This document shows, one piece after another, positions 1 through 8,092 of a DNA stretch of 32,504 nt. Each line of letters opens with the position of its first letter. Position 1 is the stretch's first letter. Origin of the DNA: Spirochaetota bacterium (GTDB lineage Bacteria; Spirochaetota; UBA12135; COTS27; JAFLEE01); assembly GCA_017302015.1 (NCBI GenBank), contig JAFLEE010000057.1:1-32504 (forward strand), in the 5' to 3' direction. Under the pieces are notes generated by a model. That model had not been told where the DNA came from, did not search any database, and worked only from the letters and a program-made list of their open reading frames with translations. The translations under genes and the position numbers were made by a program.

Positions 1-794
1 GGCGTGCTCCATTTCTGGTAATCGATGTCGTAGACGCGGTCGCGGGAATCGGTGCGGGCGAGCAGGTTGAAATAATCCTTGGCCGAGTCGCGCAGGTTGA
101 ACTTGGAGCGCACGAGGCCCAAGTAGAGGAGCGCGTCGTTGTAGTAGGGCGTATCCGGGAGCTTCTCCACCACGTAGCGCAGGGGCTGGGAGGTGGTCTC
201 GAGGTCGTAGGTGGCCCCGCGGAATTTATACCGGGTGATGCCGAGCCAGAGGTAGGCGCGGGCCTTGCGGGTCTTGTCGGTCTCGATCTTCCCGGCGGCC
301 AGGAAATGCTTCTCGGCATTGGCGACGAGCTTCTCGCGGGCGTCGGATTTGGTCATGAGGGCCGTGACGAAATAGGCGTTCCCGGTGTAGTAGAGCGCCG
401 TGGCGTTCTTGGGATCGATCTTGGCCGCGAGGACCTTGCTGTACTGGTGGAGCGAGATCCACTTGACGATGTCCTTCTCCGAGGCGTACTTCACGGCCGG
501 CGCGGGGGCGACGGGTGCTTTGCCCCGGGGGGCGCTCGGGGCGGCGAAGGTCGGTTCCCCCTCTTCGGCCATCACCCCGGCGGCGGATTTGTTCGTCGAG
601 CGCGAAGCGCCGCGGGCGCCGTCTTGGCCGCCGACCCCTTCGTTCTCCTTCAGGAGCGTGAGGGCCTGGTCTCCGGCGCCGCTTTTGCCCCGGTCCCCCA
701 GCAGGCGATCGAGGCTATCCCCGCCCCTTTTGCAGGAAACCGCCAGGAAGGCCAGCGGGATGGCGAGGAGCAGAATTCGTTGTAGTTGGACCAT
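1..794 (-). CDS. TPR-like lipoprotein, C-terminus beyond window edge
   Basis: Reading the minus strand from the ATG at 794 gives an open frame of 264 codons that is still open at base 1, so the gene is partial. The N-terminus is a lipoprotein signal: a basic start, a hydrophobic stretch, then LAVSC with the lipidated Cys at residue 21. About residues 22-100 are a low-complexity Gly/Ala/Ser/Pro-rich linker. From residue 105 onward there are repeated helical pairs with Tyr, Ala and Leu spacing typical of TPR-like repeats (for example 'NATALYYTGNAYF' and 'NDALLYLGLVRSKF'). A GGAGG site lies 7 nt before the ATG. It is divergent from the kinase gene, which also carries TPRs. Likely an envelope-anchored scaffold or assembly protein; the precise role is not visible. 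Confidence 0.75.
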   Translation of the reverse strand, partial: MVQLQRILLLAIPLAFLAVSCKRGGDSLDRLLGDRGKSGAGDQALTLLKENEGVGGQDGARGASRSTNKSAAGVMAEEGEPTFAAPSAPRGKAPVAPAPAVKYASEKDIVKWISLHQYSKVLAAKIDPKNATALYYTGNAYFVTALMTKSDAREKLVANAEKHFLAAGKIETDKTRKARAYLWLGITRYKFRGATYDLETTSQPLRYVVEKLPDTPYYNDALLYLGLVRSKFNLRDSAKDYFNLLARTDSRDRVYDIDYQKWST

Positions 795-853
795 GGCAAT
801 CCTCCGGGGAGGGTCTCTGTCCTTGATTAACGGAGCGGAAGCCCGGGGACGTT

Positions 854-881
854 AGTAAAAAACCGGTGTTTTTACTATAAT
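854..881 (+). promoter_or_regulatory. Kinase promoter -10 with overlapping inverted repeat
   Basis: A perfect TATAAT (876-881) ends 5 nt before the kinase ATG, which places transcription start at or next to the start codon. No Shine-Dalgarno sequence is present, so the mRNA is probably leaderless. An inverted repeat with 8-bp perfect arms, AGTAAAAA (854-861) and TTTTTACT (869-876), spans the -35 to -10 interval and touches the first base of the -10. This is where a repressor or activator would bind, so I read it as a candidate operator. No convincing -35 hexamer is seen. Confidence 0.55.
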
Positions 882-886
882 CCGGG

Positions 887-3364
887 ATGGCCCACGGGGA
901 TGTTTCCGAGGATCTGGCGGCCCGGCTCGACGCCAACCAGACCCTCCTCCATTACCGCATCATCGACCTCCTGGGGGAGGGGGGCGCCGGGGTCGTCTAC
1001 AAGGCCCGGGATACCCGCCTCGACCGCATCGTGGTGGTGAAGATCCTGAAGAATAGCTTGGCCAGCCAGGAAGGCGGGCGGGAACGATTCCTGAGGGAGG
1101 CCCGCCTCGCCTCGGCCCTCGACCACCCCAATATCGCCGGCATCTACAATATCCACGAGTGGAACGGCACCGACTTCATCGTCATGCAATATGTCGAGGG
1201 GGTGCCGCTGAATCGCATCCTCGCCGAACGGAAATTGGACCTCCCCACCGCCCTCTCCATCATCCTCCAGGTCGTCGACGCCCTCTCCCACGCCCATGCC
1301 CGGGGCATCGTCCACCGGGACATGAAGCCCTCCAATATCCTCATCACCGAATCCGGGCAGGCCAAGATCCTCGACTTCGGCCTGGCCAAGCGCAGCGAAC
1401 GCGAGGGCACCGAGTCCGCGGAACCGGAGCGCCAAAGCGGGCTCATCGGCACGCCGCTCTTCATCTCCCCCGAACTCGCCCGGGGCGAGGCCGGCGATGC
1501 CCGCACCGACATCTTCTCCACGGGCATCGTCCTCTACCAACTCCTCACCGGCAAACTCCCCTTCACCGGGAATAACCGCGCCGAGGTCCTCGAGGCCGTC
1601 ACCCGCCAGGAGCCCGCGCGGCCGACCCTCGTCAATAGAAGCCTGCCCGCCCGCTTCGACGCCGTGGTCCTCAAGGCCCTCGCCAAGCGTTGCGAAGACC
1701 GCTACCAGTCGATGAAAGACTTCCAGGACGACCTGGAGGACCTCGGCCGCGACCTCTTCCAGGAGGGGGGCTCGGATCCCACCGGTACGGGGAGCATCGC
1801 CCGCAAGCTTTTCCGCCGGGCCGAGACGCGCCGAGCCGAGGGCCTCCTCGGACGCCTCATGGGCCGCGTCTTCCATTGGAACGACGGGGGCGAGGGGCGC
1901 CAAGCCCCGCTACTTCCCGACCTCGCCCGCGAACGGCGGCGTTTCACCTCGGTGGCCGTGCTGCCCTTCTCGGGCGTGGGGGCCGATACCGGGGGAGCCT
2001 CCTTCGGAACCGCCCTCAGCGACCGCCTCTCCGCCGAATTGGGCCGCCCGGGCGGGCTCTCCGTCACGCCCTGGGTCATGGTCGCCGCGGCGATCCGGGA
2101 GAACGGCGATCCCCTGGTGGCGGGCCACCAGCTCGGCGTCCAGACCGTGCTCACGGGCACCTTCTTCCATACCGCCAAGGGGCTGCGCCTCTCCCCCCAA
2201 CTCCTGCGCGTCGAGACGGGCGAGACCCTCTGGAGCGACGCCCTCGACCTCGCCGGCGGCGACGCCCTCGCCCTGGCGGACCAGGCCAGCGCCCGCATGG
2301 CGCGGGTGCTGCGCGAGATGCACCTGGGCAAGGCCCGCAGCCGCGACGAGACGGAGCAGGCCGAGGCCTACGAGTGCTCGCGGCGAGGGAAGTACCTGCA
2401 ACTCCGGGTGAACACCTTCGCCGGGCGTCGAAAGGAACTCGACCTCGCCGTGGAACTCTACAAGCGGGCCGTCGACCTCGATCCCGCCTACGCCAAGGCT
2501 TGGGGCGAACTCGGGGTCTGCCAACTCACCTATATCTTGCGCGGCTACGGCGACGATTCCCACGCCGACCTGGCCGAGTTCTATTTCGACAAGGCCCTGA
2601 AACTCGACGGCGAACTCTTCGAGCCGGCCCTCTTCCGCCTGCCGCTGCTGCTTCGCGCCGGCCGCAAGGAAACCGCCCGGGCCCAATGGCGCCTGCTCTC
2701 CCGGGAGTATTCCGGCGACCCGCGCCTTCTCACCCTCTCGGTGATGCTCGGGCGCTATGACGGGCTCTACGAGCCCGCGGTCCGCGCGACGCACCTGCGG
2801 GACCGCATCTACCCCCTCGCCGCCGCCGAGGGCCACCTCGACCGCGCCCGCCTGCTGCTGTGCCAGAACAACCCGCGGGAAGCCCTGGAGGAACTCGCCA
2901 AGGGGCTCTCCATCGAGCCGGGCCACGCCGACCTGCGGGCCTTCCACGGGTACGCGCTCTACGCCAAGGGCGAGATCCAGGCGGCCACCGAACTCCTCGC
3001 CCGGCTGGCCAAGGAAGACGACGAGGCCATCCTCCCCCGCATCTTCCTCGCCATGGCGGCGGTGCGCCTGGGCAACCACCGCCAGGCCTTCAATCTCCTC
3101 GATCGGCGCATGATGGGCTTCGGCCGCGTCTGCGGCGAGGCGGCCTATTGGATCGGCGGCATCTACGCGGCGCTCTTGGAGAAGCCCGAGGCGCTGGCCT
3201 GGCTGCACCGGGCCGTCGCCATGGGCTACGAAAATTATCCGTGGTTCGCCATGGACTTCAACCTGCTCTCCCTCCGCCAGGAGACCGGTTTCGTCGCGCT
3301 GCTGGCGGAACTGCGCCAGAAATGGACCATGCTCCGCGACCAGCGCCTCGACGAGACCCTGTAA
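887..3364 (+). CDS. Ser/Thr protein kinase with TolB-like and TPR domains
   Basis: This is an 825-residue soluble protein. Residues about 23-290 form a Hanks-type kinase: Gly-rich loop GEGGAGVV (30-37), the lysine of VVVK (52), catalytic loop HRDMKPSN (143-150, Asp145), DFG (163-165) and SPE (194-196). All catalytic residues are present, so it should be active. Residues about 352-475 resemble the TolB/FlgO-like domain ('VAVLPF', 'LGVQTVLTG', 'GETLWS') that often links kinases or cyclases to TPRs. Residues about 510-800 are TPR-like helical repeats. No transmembrane helix is evident, unlike many PASTA kinases. This kinase-TolB-TPR order is common in Acidobacteriota and Myxococcota. Substrates are unknown; the divergent TPR lipoprotein is a possible partner by position only. 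Confidence 0.9.
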   Translation: MAHGDVSEDLAARLDANQTLLHYRIIDLLGEGGAGVVYKARDTRLDRIVVVKILKNSLASQEGGRERFLREARLASALDHPNIAGIYNIHEWNGTDFIVMQYVEGVPLNRILAERKLDLPTALSIILQVVDALSHAHARGIVHRDMKPSNILITESGQAKILDFGLAKRSEREGTESAEPERQSGLIGTPLFISPELARGEAGDARTDIFSTGIVLYQLLTGKLPFTGNNRAEVLEAVTRQEPARPTLVNRSLPARFDAVVLKALAKRCEDRYQSMKDFQDDLEDLGRDLFQEGGSDPTGTGSIARKLFRRAETRRAEGLLGRLMGRVFHWNDGGEGRQAPLLPDLARERRRFTSVAVLPFSGVGADTGGASFGTALSDRLSAELGRPGGLSVTPWVMVAAAIRENGDPLVAGHQLGVQTVLTGTFFHTAKGLRLSPQLLRVETGETLWSDALDLAGGDALALADQASARMARVLREMHLGKARSRDETEQAEAYECSRRGKYLQLRVNTFAGRRKELDLAVELYKRAVDLDPAYAKAWGELGVCQLTYILRGYGDDSHADLAEFYFDKALKLDGELFEPALFRLPLLLRAGRKETARAQWRLLSREYSGDPRLLTLSVMLGRYDGLYEPAVRATHLRDRIYPLAAAEGHLDRARLLLCQNNPREALEELAKGLSIEPGHADLRAFHGYALYAKGEIQAATELLARLAKEDDEAILPRIFLAMAAVRLGNHRQAFNLLDRRMMGFGRVCGEAAYWIGGIYAALLEKPEALAWLHRAVAMGYENYPWFAMDFNLLSLRQETGFVALLAELRQKWTMLRDQRLDETL

Positions 3365-3365
3365 T

Positions 3366-3395
3366 AAAAAACCCGGCCAGAGCGGCCGGGTTTTT
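3366..3395. terminator. Bidirectional intrinsic terminator
   Basis: A 7-bp perfect stem CCCGGCC (3372-3378) / GGCCGGG (3384-3390) has a 5-nt loop. It is flanked by A6 on the left and T5 on the right, so it reads as stem plus U-tract on both strands. It lies just after the kinase stop and between two convergent genes, as expected for a shared terminator. Confidence 0.9.
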
Positions 3396-3431
3396 CGCGC
3401 CGGGAAGGCCCGGCGAGGATTGAAAAAGGGA

Positions 3432-3770
3432 TCAGTAACGGCCGCCGCGGTCTCCGCCGCCGCCGTAACCGCCACGGTCGCCGCCGCCGCGGGGGGGACG
3501 ATCGCCTCGGGGAGCGAACCCGCCCTCGGTCTTGGGGCGGCTTTCGTTGATGCGCAGCGCGCGGCCGCCCACTTCTTTGCCGTTCAAATTCTTGATGGCA
3601 TTGTCGCCCTCTTCGCGGTTCGGCATTTCGACGAACCCGAAGCCGCGAGACTGGCCCGTGAATTTATCGGTGATGATCTTCACCGAAGCCACGGCGCCAA
3701 ACTGTTCGAACTCGGCCTGGAGACCTTCTTCGGTCGCCGAGTAGGCGAGATTGCCCACATAGATGTTCAT
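3432..3770 (-). CDS. RRM-domain RNA-binding protein with Gly/Arg-rich tail
   Basis: This 112-residue protein has one RNA recognition motif at residues 2-78. RNP2 is IYVGNL (3-8) and RNP1 is RGFGFVEM (42-49), both carrying the aromatic residues that stack on RNA. Residues 82-112 are a Gly/Arg-rich tail with repeated GGxRGG-type units. This is the layout of bacterial (cyanobacterial-type) Rbp proteins and plant glycine-rich RNA-binding proteins, which bind single-stranded RNA and are often cold-induced. A GGAG site precedes the ATG. Its 5' leader is about 100 nt and could be regulatory. It converges on the kinase and is divergent from purL. Confidence 0.93.
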   Translation of the reverse strand: MNIYVGNLAYSATEEGLQAEFEQFGAVASVKIITDKFTGQSRGFGFVEMPNREEGDNAIKNLNGKEVGGRALRINESRPKTEGGFAPRGDRPPRGGGDRGGYGGGGDRGGRY

Positions 3771-3877
3771 TTGAACTCCAAGAAAAAAAAGATTTTTGAA
3801 GGGAAGAGTGAAGGACTTAACAAGGTCGAACGAGTATTGGTCGGCGCGGTTAAGGCATCCCCTGCCTTTCGGGGCTA

Positions 3878-3906
3878 ATTATAAACCGGCCATTGGTCGA
3901 ACACAA
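3878..3906 (-). promoter_or_regulatory. Promoter of the RRM protein gene
   Basis: On the minus strand, TATAAT (3883-3878) is preceded at 17 nt by TTGTGT (3906-3901), a reasonable sigma-70-type pair in an AT-rich stretch. The predicted start near 3871 gives a leader of roughly 100 nt. That leader contains a possible short hairpin around 3853-3874. Confidence 0.5.
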
Positions 3907-3924
3907 GTAAAAGTTGCAAATTTT

Positions 3925-3999
3925 TATAATCACCATGGTATTTCTCCGGCCGTCAACGAGCGTTGCAGGATAAGTTTCCACGGCGCGCCAAGCGCGTGG
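3925..3999 (+). promoter_or_regulatory. purL upstream region: -10 box, 12-codon ORF and hairpin
   Basis: TATAAT lies at 3925-3930. Four bases later an ATG (3935) opens a 12-codon ORF, peptide MVFLRPSTSVAG, ending at the TAA at 3971-3973. A bulged hairpin, CCACG-g-CGC (3978-3986) with GCGCGTGG (3992-3999), follows the stop at once. This could be a leader-peptide arrangement for purL, or chance. No U-tract follows the hairpin and no purine riboswitch is recognisable. Confidence 0.35.
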
Positions 4000-4046
4000 A
4001 AGACGCCTTTCAATGGAGGAACGTGGATAGTAAGATTTTTGAACCC

Positions 4047-7046
4047 ATGGCCTCAAGAATCTCCGTTTTTTTCAAGAAACCCGAATACGATAGCGCCGCG
4101 CGCCACCTCACCAAGGAGATGCGCCAGGCCTTCCCCTCCCGCAAGGGGGTGAGCGCCGAAACCGCGCGCACGTTCCTGGTGGAGGGCCCCGGCGACCGGG
4201 CCTTCCTGGGCGAGGCCGCCGCCCTCATCTTCGCCGACCCCATCATCGAGACCGCCGAACTGGGAACCTGGCCCGAGAAGCGCTTCGATTTCGCCGTTTC
4301 CGTCGGCTACAAGCCCGGGGTCACCGATAACACGGCGCGCACCGCCGCCCAGGCCCTCGCCGACTATGCCGAAACCCGAAAGATCCCGGGCGAGTGGAAC
4401 GTCGCCTATTCGCGCCTCTTCTTCCTGCGCGGCTTCGCCGACGCCGGCGAGGTCAAGGCCTTCATCACCGGGAACGTCCTCAACGAACTCATCGAGCAAT
4501 TCGAGCTCATTTCCGCCGGCGATTGGAAGGCCGGGCGGCGCTTCTCCGATACGCTCCAGGCGCCGCATTTCGAGCGGGGGGCCCCCTACGAGACCCTCCC
4601 CTTGGATATCGAGGATCCCCTCCTCACGCGCCTCTCCCGCGACCGCATCCTCTCCCTCTCCCTCGAGGAGATGAAGGCCATCCAGGGGTACTTCGCCGCC
4701 GCCGGGGAACGGCGGGAGAAGCGAGCCGCCCACGGCCTGGGCCCCCACCCCACCGACGTCGAACTCGAGGCCATCAGCCAGACCTGGAGCGAGCATTGCA
4801 AGCACAAGATCTTCGCCGCCCGCGCGTTCTACCGCGACAGCCATAGCGGCGAGCAGCGCACCATCGACGGCCTCTTCAAGACCTACATCAAGGCCACCAC
4901 CGAGCAGATCGCCAAGACCCGCCGCGACCTCCTCTCGGTGTTCACCGACAACGCGGGCATCGTGGCCTTCGACGACGAGTACGCCTACGCCCTGAAAGTC
5001 GAGACCCACAATAGCCCCTCGGCCCTCGACCCCTACGGCGGGGCCATGACCGGCATCGTCGGGGTCAACCGCGACATCCTGGGCACGGGCCTCGGCGCCC
5101 GGCCCATCTTCAATACCGACGTCTTCTGCTTCGCAGACCCGTCCTACGACGGCAAGGTGCCGGCCAAGCTCATGCACCCGAAGCGCATCTTCCGCGGCGT
5201 CCACCGCGGCGTGAAGGACGGCGGCAACGAGTCGGGCATCCCCACCGTCAACGGGGCCATCGTCTTCCATCCGCGCTTCCTGGGCAAGCCCCTGGTCTTC
5301 TGCGGCACCGGCGGGCTCCTGCCGCGCACGGTGCGCGGGCGCGATGCGGTGGAAAAGCCCGTGCCCCCCGGCTCCCTCATCGTCATGGTGGGCGGGCGCA
5401 TCGGCAAGGACGGCATCCACGGCGCGACCTTCTCGTCGGCCGCCCTCACCGAGGCCTCCCCCACCAGCGCGGTGCAGATCGGCGACCCCATCACCCAGAA
5501 GAAGATGACCGAGTTCCTCATGGCGGCCCGCGACCGGGGGCTCTATATCGGCCTCACCGACAACGGCGCCGGGGGCCTCTCCTCGTCCCTCGGCGAGATG
5601 GCCCAGACCAGCGGGGGATGCCGCATCGATCTCGACCGGGCCCCCCTCAAGTATCCCGGCCTCAAACCCTGGGAGATCCTCATCAGCGAAGCCCAGGAGC
5701 GCATGTCCCTTTCGGTCGACCCCGCGCGGTGGGAAGACCTCCTGGCCCTGGCCCGCCTCCACGAGGTCGAGGCCTCGGTCGTCGGCGAGTTCACCGACTC
5801 GGGCTATTTCCACTGCACCTTCGAGGGGAAGACGGTGTGCCTCCTCGAACTCGAGTTCCTCCACCACGGCCTCCCGCGCCTGCACCTGCGCGGCGTGTGG
5901 AAGCGCCCCACCCTCGCCCCGCCCGATCCCAAGATCCTCCAGGTCGAGAACCAATTGGCGCTGCTGAAGAAGATGCTCGTGCGGCCCAATATCGCAAGTA
6001 AGGAGCATTGGGTTCGACAGTACGACCACGAAGTGCAGGCGAGCACCGTGGGCAAGCCCTTCACCGGCGTCGACCGCGACGGGCCGGGCGACGCGGCCGT
6101 GCTCAAGCCGCGCTTCGACTCTTGGCAGGGGCTCGTGGTCTCGTGCGGCCTCGCCCCGCGCTATAGCGACATCGATGCACGCGCCATGACCCTCGCCGCC
6201 GTTGACGAGGCCATGCGCAACCTCATCGCGGCGGGCGGCGACCCCGCCACCGCCGTCGGCCTGGATAATTTCTGCTGGCCCGACCCGGTCTCGGGGGAGG
6301 ACAACCCCGACGCCGAGTTCAAGCTGGCCCAATTGGTGCGCAGCTGCGAGGCGCTCCAGGAGGCCTGCCTCGCCTACGGCCTGCCCCTCATCTCGGGGAA
6401 AGACTCGATGAAGAACGATTACGGCCGGGGCAAGGAGCGCATCAGCGTTCCCCCCACCCTGCTCTTCACGGCCGCGGCCAAGATCGACGACGTGCGCCGC
6501 TCGGTGACCACCGACCTCAAGAAGGCCGGCAATGCCGTCTACCTCCTCGGCCTCACCCGCTCCGAACTCGGCGGCAGCGAGTTCCTCGCCGAGCGCGGGC
6601 TCCTCGGCGACCGGGCGCCCGACCTCGACGCCGCCGGGCTCAAGGCCAATCTCGCGGCCTACCGGGCCCTGCACCAAGCCATGAAGAAGGGCCTCGTGGC
6701 CTCCTGCCACGACCTCTCCGACGGCGGCCTGGCCGTGGCGGCGGTGGAGATGTGCTTCGGGGGGATGCTCGGGTTCACCCTCGAACTCGCCAAGGTCCCC
6801 GTCGAGGGCCTCCCCAGCGATACCGAAATCCTCTATTCAGAGAGCCTGGGGCGGCTCCTCGTGGAGGTACCGCCCGCCCGGGCCAAGGCCTTCGAGGCGG
6901 CCATGAAGGGCACGACCTTCGCCAAGGTCGGCCTCGTCGCCGCCAAGCCCGTCTTCACCGTCAAGGGGCGCTCCACCCGGGGCCTGCTCCTCGAGGTTCC
7001 CGTCGCCCCGCTCAAGGACGCCTGGAAGGGCGCCCTGGTCTTTTGA
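4047..7046 (+). CDS. purL: Phosphoribosylformylglycinamidine synthase, PurS-PurL fused, no glutaminase
   Basis: This enzyme carries out the ATP-dependent amidation of FGAR to FGAM in purine synthesis. It has 999 residues from ATG 4047; an in-frame GTG at 4023 after GGAGGA (4015-4020) is an alternative start, but its spacing of 2 nt is short. The N-terminal ~200 residues look like the PurS-like domain of large PurL ('ISVFFKKPEYD', 'PGVTDN'). The linker motif SEHCKHK is near residue 248. The ATP-binding part has 'VETHNSPSALDPYGGA' near 318, 'NTDVFCF' and 'GGRIGKDGIHGATFSS'. The second half is the pseudo-symmetric AIRS-like copy. The usual C-terminal glutaminase of ~1250-1300-residue PurL is missing; it is encoded by the next gene, 8 nt downstream. 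Confidence 0.93.
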   Translation: MASRISVFFKKPEYDSAARHLTKEMRQAFPSRKGVSAETARTFLVEGPGDRAFLGEAAALIFADPIIETAELGTWPEKRFDFAVSVGYKPGVTDNTARTAAQALADYAETRKIPGEWNVAYSRLFFLRGFADAGEVKAFITGNVLNELIEQFELISAGDWKAGRRFSDTLQAPHFERGAPYETLPLDIEDPLLTRLSRDRILSLSLEEMKAIQGYFAAAGERREKRAAHGLGPHPTDVELEAISQTWSEHCKHKIFAARAFYRDSHSGEQRTIDGLFKTYIKATTEQIAKTRRDLLSVFTDNAGIVAFDDEYAYALKVETHNSPSALDPYGGAMTGIVGVNRDILGTGLGARPIFNTDVFCFADPSYDGKVPAKLMHPKRIFRGVHRGVKDGGNESGIPTVNGAIVFHPRFLGKPLVFCGTGGLLPRTVRGRDAVEKPVPPGSLIVMVGGRIGKDGIHGATFSSAALTEASPTSAVQIGDPITQKKMTEFLMAARDRGLYIGLTDNGAGGLSSSLGEMAQTSGGCRIDLDRAPLKYPGLKPWEILISEAQERMSLSVDPARWEDLLALARLHEVEASVVGEFTDSGYFHCTFEGKTVCLLELEFLHHGLPRLHLRGVWKRPTLAPPDPKILQVENQLALLKKMLVRPNIASKEHWVRQYDHEVQASTVGKPFTGVDRDGPGDAAVLKPRFDSWQGLVVSCGLAPRYSDIDARAMTLAAVDEAMRNLIAAGGDPATAVGLDNFCWPDPVSGEDNPDAEFKLAQLVRSCEALQEACLAYGLPLISGKDSMKNDYGRGKERISVPPTLLFTAAAKIDDVRRSVTTDLKKAGNAVYLLGLTRSELGGSEFLAERGLLGDRAPDLDAAGLKANLAAYRALHQAMKKGLVASCHDLSDGGLAVAAVEMCFGGMLGFTLELAKVPVEGLPSDTEILYSESLGRLLVEVPPARAKAFEAAMKGTTFAKVGLVAAKPVFTVKGRSTRGLLLEVPVAPLKDAWKGALVF

Positions 7047-7054
7047 AGTTCCCC

Positions 7055-8005
7055 ATGAAAACCAAAACGCCCCCCAAGAAATCCGCCCGCCCCCGAAAAT
7101 CCCCCAAGGCCGCCCCGAGGCCCCCGGCGAAGGGGAAACCGAAGCCCTCGGCAAAGGCCGCCCGATCGAAGGGCGGAGCCCGCGCCTCGGGCGTGCGCGT
7201 CTGCCTGCTCACCGGCTTCGGCATCAATAGCGACCGCGAACTCGGCGCCTGCTTCGAGCGCGCGGGGGCCGTGGCCGTGCCGGTGCACTTAAGCGAATTG
7301 GTCTCCCAAAAAAATCCCCTCGACAGGTTCCAGATTTTCGCCATCCCCGGGGGCTTCAGTTACGGGGACCATCTGGGTTCGGGGCGCGTGATGGCCACCC
7401 GCCTGAGGCTGGGCTTGGGCGAAGCGCTCCACGCCTTCGTCGCCCAGGGGAAACCCGTGCTGGGCATCTGCAACGGCTTCCAGGTCCTCGTGAAGGCCGG
7501 GTTCCTCCCCGATCTCTCGGGGAAGGGGAACCAGGAACTCACCCTCACCCATAACGACAGCGGGCTCTTCGAAGACCGCTGGGTGCACCTCGCCGCGGCC
7601 CCCAAGAACCCGTCGATATGGTTGGCGGGCATCCGCAGCCTCCAACTCCCCGTGCGCCACGGCGAGGGGAAATTGGTGGTCCCCGACGAGGCCGCCCTCG
7701 GGGCGCTCCGCGCCGCCAAACTCGACGCCCTCCTCTATACCGATGCCGGCGGGGCCCCCACCCAAGCCTATCCGGCCAACCCCAACGGGTCCGCGGGGGC
7801 CATCGCGGGGCTCAGCGATCAAAGCGGCCTCGTCTTCGGCCTCATGCCCCACCCCGAAGCCAATATGATCCGCCAGCACGAGCCCCAATGGCAGCGGGGG
7901 AAGCCGTCCCTCATCGGGCCCGCCGCCTCCGCCCTCAAGGCCGACGACGGTTCCGGCATGGCGCTCTTCTACAACGCGGTCGCCTATTGCCGCAAAAACC
8001 TCTAA
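7055..8005 (+). CDS. purQ: FGAM synthase glutaminase subunit PurQ with basic N-terminal extension
   Basis: This class I glutamine amidotransferase supplies ammonia to PurL. It has 316 residues. The nucleophile elbow GICNGFQ places the catalytic Cys at 139, and PHPEAN supplies His266 and Glu268. 'IPGGFSYGDHLGSG' (97-110) is typical of PurQ. Stand-alone PurQ is usually about 220-270 residues; here the first ~45 are a Lys/Pro/Ala/Arg-rich tail, probably disordered. A start further in, at the GTG at 7192, would remove the tail, but no good ribosome site sits before it. The site before ATG 7055 is also poor, so coupling to purL translation (stop at 7046) is likely. Confidence 0.92.
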   Translation: MKTKTPPKKSARPRKSPKAAPRPPAKGKPKPSAKAARSKGGARASGVRVCLLTGFGINSDRELGACFERAGAVAVPVHLSELVSQKNPLDRFQIFAIPGGFSYGDHLGSGRVMATRLRLGLGEALHAFVAQGKPVLGICNGFQVLVKAGFLPDLSGKGNQELTLTHNDSGLFEDRWVHLAAAPKNPSIWLAGIRSLQLPVRHGEGKLVVPDEAALGALRAAKLDALLYTDAGGAPTQAYPANPNGSAGAIAGLSDQSGLVFGLMPHPEANMIRQHEPQWQRGKPSLIGPAASALKADDGSGMALFYNAVAYCRKNL

Positions 8006-8092
8006 AGGCGCCGCGATGGGCGAGGTTTTCGCGGGGCGGGCGGTGAGGATAAAATCGGGTCGGCCCCGTCGGCCCCCAATGGAGCACTGGTG

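Noticed and set aside
4053-6710. Long open frame on the minus strand opposite purL
   Set aside because: GC-rich third positions leave few stops in antisense frames. The predicted protein is a low-complexity Gly/Ala/Glu/Val sequence with no motif, and the plus strand encodes a clear PurL.
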